NCBI RefSeq assembly: GCF_008831285.2
Contig: NC_045143.1
Span: 9,745,503-9,809,502, forward strand
Direction: 5' to 3'
From: Nymphaea colorata
Taxonomy: Eukaryota; Streptophyta; Magnoliopsida; Nymphaeales; Nymphaeaceae
Length of the DNA stretch: 64,000 nt
A model generated the notes under the pieces. The model did no database searches and was not told the origin of the DNA. It worked only from the letters and a program-made list of their open reading frames with translations. Made by a program: the position numbers and the translations under genes. Positions 55,971 through 64,000 of the stretch are shown here, one piece after another (the stretch's first letter is position 1; each line of letters begins with the position of its first letter).

Positions 55971-57440
55971 GGCACCTTTACTGGTCCAATGTTTCCTTCA
56001 TGACACTAACTGGTCGATTTTTTTAAATGATCGCATAATGGTAATCTTAAATTTTAGGTTTTCATTTATATTTTATGAAAACTACGTACTTAATGTGAAC
56101 CCCTTGTTAAATCAAACAACCGGACCTAAGCTTCAAGGTAATGAAATGCCCTTTAAGATTACCATGCATATAAACATTTGCCAAAAGATAACTAATTTTA
56201 GCACTTACTTGATTGAAACATAACAATTCTATCGATCACCAACTTAAATTATGGACCCTTATGTGGAGTAGAATTTAAGTTGGTCATTCAAATCTGAATG
56301 TAGAAACAATAAGCGATCAAAGGCGCCTTGGTCCACAAATAAATTAAGACTGAATTTACAGGGCGCACTTTCTAGAACATGGTTAAGTTGGTGGACCTGA
56401 CTACTTTAACAAAAGCAGTTTTTCAAGCCTCATGTACATTACGGTATAATTAATTAGGCTCTAGAGCCACAGAACCCAAGGGAGATCACCTGGGTCCAGT
56501 CAAAAGTTGTGTATTGCATGACTGACAAGCTAAAGAACTTACCAAGAACTTTTTCCTACTTATAACTTATAAGAGATGTAGGACCAGGTCCTCATTGTAT
56601 GGCAAGTTCTAGTAGGGACAAGTCGAGTCGTAGATCTTAGAGCATGGCTTGGTTGGTGGTCCGTGCTAGTTATCCACCTTAAGCAGACTAAGTTTTATTG
56701 GTCCAGTCAAAACTTGGCACTTTGCATGGCGTGCATGACAAAGTGAGTCAGCTCTTGACTTATATCTTGTGGTCAATTTTTAACTATTTTTCATCCAGCC
56801 TATGTCAGAAGTTGAAGCGCAATATTTTCCCAGCAAGTATTTTCGGCTACCTTAAACTACTTTAATTAGTATTTTCAGCTAAAACGATAATTTTATAACC
56901 ACTACTCTAAGAAATCAAAAGGCAGATCCGAATATTCTTATGGAAAACATTTACTGATTTAGAATACATGACTGATCCATTTACACACTTCACTCGGCCT
57001 CAAATATTCGACCTGCTTCTTATGGTTCAACTCAAGTAGACTTTCCTAGAAATCAAAAGGCAGTGATTCTTTAGGAAAAGATTTTATAAATTTAAAAATT
57101 TTATAAATTCTTTGAGAGAGAGAGGGTAAAAAAGATGTGTAATTTATTTGGGAAAACTGATATGAAAAACAAAGATCGTAGTACTAAAGGTATTTTAGTA
57201 AATATTCATACCTGTACATGAAAATTTGTGCACCAATATAGCACATATAACTAGGTTTGAGAGGTTGAATGGCTGTCATTATGTGCACTACTATTCGGCA
57301 TGGTAAGCGGTAAAGTAGTAAGGGATATTTTTATAATTAAAAAAAAATATCTTTTATAAATTTTTTACTTTTTTCTATTTTTATTTTTATCTTTGCAATT
57401 TTTTTTTGTGAACTAAAGATATTTGATTCATTAACTCATT

Positions 57441-57600
57441 AACCATATTAAATTCGTGCACCGGAATAGTTTATATAACTAACCATATTAAATTCGTGCA
57501 CCGGTATAGTTTATATAACTAACCATATTAAATTCGAGCACCGGTATAGTGTATATAACTAACCATATTAAATTCGAGCACCGGTACAACGCATATAATC
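57441..57600. repeat. 40-bp minisatellite, 4 units
   Basis: Units start at 57441, 57481, 57521 and 57561 with AACCATATTAAATTCG[TA]GCA and run to TATATAACT. The last unit is the most diverged (ACAACGCATATAATC). It lies about 35 bp before the promoter remnant of the 58-kb gene. Confidence 0.95.
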
Positions 57601-57635
57601 AGGTAAAATAAGTTGAATACTTAGAACGTGAGTGC

Positions 57636-57704
57636 CACGCTGTGGGAAAGAAAGAGAGGCTGTATGCATCCGTGTGTTAGACAACCTTTGAGGAGTAAAC
57701 ACGG
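57636..57704 (+). promoter_or_regulatory. Truncated promoter module of the 58-kb gene
   Basis: CACGCTGT is followed directly by GGGAAAG. The TTTCCCGTGTCAAAC part and about 45 bp present in the other copies are missing, so the W-box-like core is lost. GAGTAAACACGG remains at 57693-57704. Confidence 0.6.
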
Positions 57705-57742
57705 CAAACTAGAAAAGTTCAGGTAAATCTAAGATCATCTGG

Positions 57743-57761
57743 ATATATATATATATATATA
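57743..57761. repeat. Short (TA)9 tract at the TATA position of the 58-kb gene
   Basis: AT run followed by CATACATACTTCATTCTTGC, collinear with the 53.5-kb gene, which has 34 units. Confidence 0.85.
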
Positions 57762-57951
57762 CATACATACTTCATTCTTGCAACAAACAATACAAATCTT
57801 CTTCCATCCGTCTAGTAATTCCCCTTGACAGATTCATATCGCGCCAGCCATCAAAGCCCTCCCTCAACAGATTTCAGTCACGACCAAGAAACAAACAAAG
57901 CTACCAACTCCATCACTTCAAAAATTAGCCTTAACTCCATTGGCGTCGTCA

Positions 57952-58182
57952 ATGGGAAAAGCAGTTGCAGGAATGTCCATGGTATGCCTTCTCATGATCT
58001 GCATGTGGGCTCAGCCACTAGAAGGAGCCAGGCCGCTTGAGGAGCAGAAAAACAACGTTCTCCTGCCCCCATCTGATCCTTCACCAACCGGCACAGTCCC
58101 CAGACCACCACCACAAGCACGTCGGATGACGCTCGAGAATATAAACATCGCCAGCGGCCGGCGTGCCTCCTTGCTTGCTTGA
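57952..58182 (+). CDS. Small secreted peptide precursor, group III, with lost start and early stop, 76 aa
   Basis: At the family start position this copy has TTG (CCATTGGCGTC, 57940) instead of ATG. The next in-frame ATG is at 57952, which still gives a complete signal peptide (MGKAVAGMSMVCLLMICMWA) and QPLEGARPLEEQ. The tail LPPSDPSPTGTVPRPPP, then QARRMTLENINIASGRRAS, matches the 53.5-kb copy and has no cysteine. The frame then stops at LLLA-TGA, where the paralogue continues with FFPAVDGTPTASL. An indel follows, so the C terminus is truncated. The core peptide is intact, so it could still be functional, but the damaged promoter and start suggest decay. Confidence 0.6.
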   Translation: MGKAVAGMSMVCLLMICMWAQPLEGARPLEEQKNNVLLPPSDPSPTGTVPRPPPQARRMTLENINIASGRRASLLA

Positions 58183-58406
58183 CCTTTTTTCTTGCTATCG
58201 TTGGGTCCCCAACTGCCTTTCTGTAGATACCCGCTCATCAAGATCACTCAAGCCATACCGATAACTTTGACGCTCTTCAATCCCTCTCAATCATTTTCTC
58301 CACGTTATGCTCATCGGTCTGCCTCTCTCATAGATTTCTGCTTTATTTTCTCACATTTATTGTACTTGTGCTGCATTAGACGAAGAAGGTTGTCATTCCA
58401 AGGAAG

Positions 58407-58412
58407 AATAAA
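58407..58412 (+). terminator. Polyadenylation signal AATAAA, 58-kb gene
   Basis: Conserved with 53871-53876 inside CCAAGGAAGAATAAAAAGCC. Confidence 0.6.
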
Positions 58413-58587
58413 AAGCCTTTACAGAATAATAATGCTTTATTTTTGTTTCTGCTTACCTATATATGCTCCCTTTATAGGATCATGTATCTTTGTGGTTCCA
58501 TCTATGACGTGGCCTTTTCCTGCTAACCATTGAGGGTAACCTTATGGGCAGCCAATAGCTGGTGAAAGGCTATAAACTTTTTATAAG

Positions 58588-58768
58588 CAGGGGCAGAGCC
58601 AAGGGGGGCCCGACTCCCCTTCAATTTTTTTTTTTAAATTTATATGTAAGTTTTTAAAAAAAATCATTTATTCTATACAAAAATTTTAAAAAATTATATT
58701 TCAGAGCCCATCAAAATTTTAGAACTAGAATTCAGCCTCCCTCATAAAAGGTTCCTGCCTTTGCCCTG
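58588..58768. mobile_element. MITE of the AGGGGCGGAG family
   Basis: CAGGGGCAGAGCCAAGG at the left and CCTGCCTTTGCCCTG at the right form inverted ends, with the AAAATTTTAGAACTAGAATT body. It interrupts the 3' flank shared with the 53.5-kb unit. No clear target-site duplication was seen. Confidence 0.65.
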
Positions 58769-59514
58769 CAACTAACACACACTTGAACATTCTTGCGGAG
58801 AACTTGGCAAAGTGTTGGTATAACACCATGCCTTGATCTCCTCGTTCTCATGGCGTGTGTGCAATCATCTAGGTCCAGTTCAGGTGACGGCCTTCTCAGC
58901 AACGACGATTTGATCGTCGAAATGGAACCAGCAACTAGATCACTTTGTACTGCAACACTTGATAAGTCCCAGTGCCCAAAGATCTGACGACTTAAATAGT
59001 TGACATCTTTGTCGTCAATATGAGAGAGAGAGATTACCGTCGATAATAGACCATAGATAAAGCAGTGCTGCAAAAAGATTACCGTCGTAAGGGGCACACG
59101 TTGACGGGCCACTATTAGTGATGTCGAAAACTCGTCACAAGCAATAAAGCTGAAAGCAAGGTTCGTGAAAGTGGTTCCTTTAGAAGCACGTTGTCGTTTT
59201 CATGCCACTAAAGGGTTGGATTTTTTTCTTCCGTCACCACGTAATGGTAATCTTGGATAGTTCATGAAAACCACGTAATATATTTAATGTAAGCCCCATG
59301 ATAAATAGAAATACCGAATATAAAATTCAGGGTAATCAAACACAAGTTAGACCATCAAGTTTTTATGAGATTTGATGTTTGAGGATTTAGAATTGTAAGA
59401 TGTATATTTGCCAAAGATAACAAATTTTAATGCACTTAATAGATTGAAAACATAAAAACATATTCATCAAGTTAAATTATGATCTCACACTGCATTGGAA
59501 TTAAGATTTTTTTA

Positions 59515-59655
59515 TTACGGGGCTTAAATATAATTTTTGAATTTTTTTAATATAAAATAATCTAAAATTTTGAAAATTTACATGTAAAATTTTAATTTTT
59601 TAAAATCTTGATTGAGGAGGTGGCCCCTGCCGCCACCTGCATCTGCTCCTGGTCC
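59515..59655. mobile_element. Decayed MITE of the same family
   Basis: ACGGGGCTTAAATATAA at the left and GTGGCCCCTGCCGCC at the right with an AAAATTTTGAAAATTTACATG body. The position interrupts the segmental unit. Confidence 0.4.
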
Positions 59656-59928
59656 CACGTAGGGGGGTATTTTAATGTCGTGTTGATTGAAACCCGAACA
59701 TAAAATTGATAGGCTATGGAACCCATGGGAGATCACCTGGGTCCAGTCATCAGTTAGAGATTTGCATGACCTACAGGCCAAAGTGAGTCACTTCTTGACC
59801 AATGTGTGGCATATTTAACCGAAGTATTTCTATACGTTCCTCCTTCTTAGATTTAAACGAGCAAACTGATTCTCAATAACAAAATGATTCATTCCTTCCT
59901 TTTTTCCTACATGAAGAGGCAGATCAAG

Positions 59929-60035
<107 letters not shown>

Positions 60036-60892
60036 TAAAGGGATAGAGGAAGAAAACTTGGTAGAAACCACACTCTTTATCTTTTTTGTTAAATATTTAT
60101 TCATATATATTCTAATATATTGTATAAAAAATGCTTGTCATTATGAGGGACATGTAGACGTCTTCAGTTCAATTCCTATGGGTACTAGTCTTATACACTG
60201 CAAATGGTGGCATGTGTGACACTCTTGTTAAAAGATTCACTATATGACCACCCAAGTCACAAAGCAGTTCTAGATGATATGGAAAAATAGATGGGAGTTG
60301 CTAATTATTAATAACATTAACCTGGACAACTTTTCCCACTCGAATCGAGCAACAGAACTCACAGTACAACTCACAGTACAGGACTTGGGGGTGAGATAAT
60401 GTCCTCTATATCAAGCAAATTAAGGACGCTTACTAGAACAAGCTCCATTTGCTCTGAGTATTGTCAATTATATTCAAAATCAGGATTTTGACGGAAATGG
60501 TCACAATTCCGAAAGAAAAAAATTAATTTTCAATATATAAATGGATATTAAAAAAATCATTAAAATTAATAGAAAGAGCCTTAAAGCATTTGAAAATAAT
60601 AAAAGTGACAAGCAGCACAAGTTCATCGAGCACAAGACATCAATTGGATCTGAATCGAGCGATTCAAGCTCTCTTTTAGGAGAACTGGCGTGTGTCAACT
60701 GGTCACGACGATCCGTGCATTGTTCATTTGCAAAAGCGAGTCAAACAATTAATCAAACACGACTTGCCCATGCAGGGCAACCAGTTTCTTCGTTAATTCT
60801 TTGCTCCTCTTAGTGCGGTCTGTATGAATTTTTTTCCTTCATATATACCACAGGTTTTTTCAAGAGAAACCGTCAAACATGAGAACGGACTT

Positions 60893-61020
60893 GAGGAATA
60901 CCCTGGTTCGGTCCCACGCTGTTTCCCGTGTCAAACCTGTCACCATATTCCGATCAAGACACAGGAAGGAGAGGAAAAGTGCGTTTGTATGTGTGTGTGT
61001 GTTAGACAAGCTTCGGCAAA
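60893..61020 (+). promoter_or_regulatory. Orphan promoter copy 1
   Basis: GAGGAATACCCTGGTTCGG, then the shared block (60915-60940), then TTAGACAAGCTTCGGCAAAC correspond to the 53.5-kb promoter, but no TATA tract or peptide gene follows. Confidence 0.65.
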
Positions 61021-61069
61021 CTAAAATAGTTCAATTTCCCGTTAATAATAAGTTGAATACTTCAAACGT

Positions 61070-61146
61070 GAGGAATACCCTGGCACGCTGTTTCCCGTGT
61101 CAAACATGTTACCAGATTCCGATCAAGACACAGGAGGGAGAGGAAA
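61070..61146 (+). promoter_or_regulatory. Orphan promoter copy 2
   Basis: A second copy 177 bp downstream begins GAGGAATACCCTGGCACGC, lacking about 11 bp of copy 1, and keeps GCTGTTTCCCGTGTCAAAC and the GATCAAGACACAGGA phrase. AT-rich DNA follows. Confidence 0.65.
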
Positions 61147-61169
61147 ATTACCAGCTTTGACGTGAACAA

Positions 61170-62930
61170 GAAACTTGAAATACGAATTCCAAAAATTAAA
61201 TTCAAAAACTAAAAATTATGACTCCAATGTTTAAGAAGACATCAAATTCAAATTACAAGCTAAAACTTGAGCTAACGGTCAAAAGACTAAAAACCACAAA
61301 AACAAAAGGCCAAGATTGAAAAACGTGTACTAAAATCTGAAAAGTAAGTTCAAAATTAGCTAACGTTTCAAATATAAATTCTTAAAATTCGAGCTTAAAT
61401 TAATACCAAAAAATAAGAAAAAGTTCCATAGGTGAATATTCTAACTGAAGAAAACAAAGTTCAAAAAATAAAAATCAAATAAAAAATTAAACAATCAAAG
61501 ACAACAGGAATGTACCTAAAAGTCTCAAATAGAATCTGAAGACAACTTTTGAAAAAATTGAGCTTAATTACAGTAGAAATAGAAACAAATTAATTTAGCA
61601 TTGAAAAAAAGTTTAAAATTTAAAATTCCTATGTACAACAATATAACTCCACTACGTAAGGCCAAAACCTTAGAATGAGGAGTAAAAATAAAAATTGGAT
61701 TTAAAACCAATGTAAAAAAATTACCACAATATTTGAAATTTAATGTGTCTGAATTCCAAATGAAATTTTCATTTAGCACTAGGAACTTGAAAATAGAAGT
61801 AAAAAATTGTGTTCAATGAATATAAAAAATACAAATTCAAAAATTTAAGATGCCTTAAATTCTGAATATTCGTGCTACAGATCTCATGCATGACACTAGC
61901 GCAGGGGCTGTTAATGATGAGCTTGGCAGATGAAGAAGATTAGCATGGAATATTACCAACATCTGCATGATTTTAACCTAACAAGATCCGGAGAAGACAA
62001 ACTCTAAAGCAAACATTGAGACACCTTACATCAAGCCAGTGCAAATTCGAGTGCCCTGCTACCAACTGAATTTTGGAGATGGATTTTGATTTTTAGTAAA
62101 AATTAAAAGCAAAATTAATCAACTTTAACAAATACGAATTTTCAACAGCAAGTTAAAGAATCTTTTAGCAAGTAAAAAGTAAAATTAAAATATTAAATGC
62201 AAAAACATGAGAAAAATAAAAAAATTATTTGAAGATGACACATAAACTAAAAACGTTGAACTAAAACAAGAATATTTTCATTTATAAATAGGAATTTTGA
62301 AATAAAAGTTGAAAATTATGTTACAATTCTTAAAAGTACTTGAACTTTAAACGTACAAAATTTGAAATTAAATTCAAAATGTTGAACTTTGAAAATCAAC
62401 AAAAAAAAAAAACAAAAGTAAGAAAAATTATTATAAACATAACTTTGTAACTAAAATATACGATTCCAAAAAACAGAATAAAATTGAAAAGTAAATCAAT
62501 CTAAATGAAAATGTGTACTTTATTTTTAAAAAATTAAAATGGTTAAAGTTTAATGACAGACAGCAAATATAAAATCCTATCAAGCTTACTTGCATTTTAA
62601 AAAAAATTATATATGATCTAACCCAGTGGAGTCACCAAGTCAACTCTCTAACCCAGTGACTTACTCTTCAGCTGAGTCTGAGTCATGGGTTTGCAAAACT
62701 ATGATATTAATTACATCATGTAAATATAGTTCTTCTATAGTCATGTTCTACTTGTTAGTAAAAAAAATTTAAATATCTTTCATAGACATATCGGAAGTTA
62801 AAATGCACTACCGTCCCCTTACCGTAAGGATTTAAATCTCATATAGATCTAAGTTATTTACAGTTATAGGTTAACGACTCATAAGTAGTCCTTCCAACCA
62901 AACTGATAATTTTTTTAGGCACTATTCGAG
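61170..62930. other. Very AT-rich intergenic DNA
   Basis: A-rich sequence on the plus strand with many AAATT/TTCAAAA words. No gene, no bounded element. It separates the orphan promoters from the next duplicated segment. Confidence 0.5.
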
Positions 62931-63100
62931 CACCTTCTGATCATATGAATCATAAGCAGAGATACAAGCAAGAGAGGCCCTTTTCCAGCTTTCAGGTAAA
63001 TGTATAATCTTTAGCACTAATCCAATAATTCCTGAGAAATCAAAACACAGATCCTTATGATGCTAATTTTAGGTTCGGCAACATTTATAAATTTAACATA

Positions 63101-63101
<1 letters not shown>

Positions 63102-63134
<33 letters not shown>
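63102..63134. repeat. (GA)n microsatellite
   Basis: About 16 GA units, collinear with the 38.76-kb tract. Confidence 0.9.
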
Positions 63135-63138
<4 letters not shown>

Positions 63139-63843
63139 TGGGAGAAGAGGTGAGACTATAACTAGTCCACGTGGATGTGGCCTCAAAATAACACATGTAA
63201 TCTCAATTTTAACACTATTCCACAATACCATGAAGATAGTACCCTCCAGTTATCAAACTGAGGATGTGGCTATAAGACGCCACCCAACCTGATCGGTTGG
63301 CCTACCCATCACTTGGAGAGAAAGAGAAAGAGAAAGAGAAAATTATTAAGCTACATTAAATACATATCAAAACAATACCAATATCTCGCGGGCAGAGACA
63401 GGTAGGGGCTTCGCTGGGAGTATGTTCCATGGAACTTAATATAAAATTTTGAATTTACATGTTGGATCTTGGTAGAACTGGGTTCTATTATATGGTGCAG
63501 TTCCATAAAGCCCGGGTCATTGTCATAAGGCTAACTGAAAATTAGTTAACTATATATTTAATGCACCATCTGGTTCTACCCCTGTAACATCGCTCATTAT
63601 CATGACATGCTTTCCATCCTTTAAACCATATTAAATACGGTTAACTCAATACTTATATCGCTCAATGCCATGAGATCAATAGCAGGCGTCCCTAAGAAGA
63701 ATCCAACAGATATGTGCCCGTATCATCATTTAGAGAGAGATGTTTGGGAAAATAAAAAGCAAATAAAGATGATAATTTTACGCGCGTCGGACTTGAAACT
63801 TAGTCGGTCTTCAAACCTGCAGAATACCTTGGTTCGGTCCTTC

Positions 63844-63869
63844 CACGCTGTTTCCCGTGTCAAACCTGT
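63844..63869 (+). promoter_or_regulatory. Shared promoter block of an expected gene past the window
   Basis: CACGCTGTTTCCCGTGTCAA then ACCTGT, followed by GAGTAGACACGG at 63924 and TATATATA at 63986-63993. Spacing is as in the 40-kb gene. Confidence 0.65.
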
Positions 63870-63985
63870 GTTTGAACGGAGGAGAAGGGAGGTGTGTTCA
63901 AGAAGTCAAGGCTAAGACTCCGTGAGTAGACACGGCGAACAAAAAAAATTTTAATTAAATCTAAAATCGTCCTCATGATATTGTC

Positions 63986-63993
63986 TATATATA
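63986..63993 (+). promoter_or_regulatory. TATA box of the expected next gene
   Basis: GTCTATATATACTACGCT ends the window and equals the 40-kb gene's core promoter. Confidence 0.65.
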
Positions 63994-64000
63994 CTACGCT

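Larger units (their letters stand above)
55980..59060. repeat. Segmental unit carrying the 58-kb peptide gene
   Basis: Collinear with 51816-54365 from ATGACACTAACTGGTC to the GTACTGCAACACTTGATAA block. It has an extra 57.2-57.6 kb insertion with a 40-bp minisatellite and a MITE at 58588. Confidence 0.75.
62934..64000. repeat. Second copy of the 40-kb gene's upstream segment, cut by the window end
   Basis: Collinear with 38455-39812 (CTTCTGATCATATGAATCA start, GAGATCAATAGCAGGCGTCC, promoter module and TATA), lacking the 39118-39372 insert. The last base of the window corresponds to 39812, so the coding sequence would begin about 125-130 bp further on. Confidence 0.85.

Noticed and set aside
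57421-57600. The 40-bp array considered as a CRISPR-like array
   Set aside because: Units are contiguous without spacers, and the organism is a plant. It is a minisatellite.

Overview
The window is nuclear DNA of a flowering plant. It has long AT-rich intergenic stretches, many dinucleotide microsatellites, an intact Ty1/copia retrotransposon, hAT-, CACTA- and SINE-type elements, and a few short intronless genes. I cannot name the species. Host genes recognised with confidence are few: one DUF4228/PADRE-type gene and a dispersed cluster of small secreted-peptide genes.

The peptide genes are the main content. Six coding copies and one broken copy fall into three groups. Group I is on the minus strand: a frameshifted copy near 4.1 kb and intact copies near 9.6 kb and 18.5 kb. 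Group II is on the plus strand near 31.0 kb and 40.1 kb. Group III is on the plus strand near 53.5 kb and 58.0 kb. All have a signal peptide ending in a conserved QPLEGARPLE-like stretch. Groups I and II have a Pro/Ser-rich tail with two cysteines 8 or 9 residues apart, followed by a [EN]M[HN]xAGG-like motif. From memory this resembles the CTNIP/SCREW family of plant immune/water-loss signalling peptides (receptor HSL3/NUT). The assignment is an inference that needs a profile search. Group III keeps the motif's frame but has lost both cysteines and gained prolines and an ARR basic site.

Layout: 1-2.9 kb is the 3' part of an unclassified retroelement with a probable 3' LTR. 4.4-21.2 kb is a tandem duplication (about 7.9 kb and 8.9 kb), each unit holding a CACTA-like remnant and one group I gene; a SINE sits only in the first unit and a MITE only in the second. 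21.5-23 kb is a decayed hAT transposase. 23-30 kb is AT-rich with non-autonomous elements. 30.5-41 kb holds the group II genes, the DUF4228 gene, and a hAT-like element that captured a piece of a UDP-glycosyltransferase gene. 45.2-50.9 kb is a complete copia element with 258-bp LTRs that differ at about 5 positions. 51.8-61.2 kb is a diverged array of 3-4 kb units: two carry group III genes and the third keeps only two promoter copies. The last 1.07 kb repeats the upstream region of the 40-kb gene, so another peptide gene probably starts about 130 bp beyond the window.

The plus-strand copies share a promoter module: a block containing GCTGTTTCCCGTGTCAAA (an inverted W-box-like core), then GAGTARACACGG, then a TATA element that has grown into (TA)n tracts of very different length. 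The cluster therefore shows repeated segmental duplication followed by change in both the peptide motif and the promoter.
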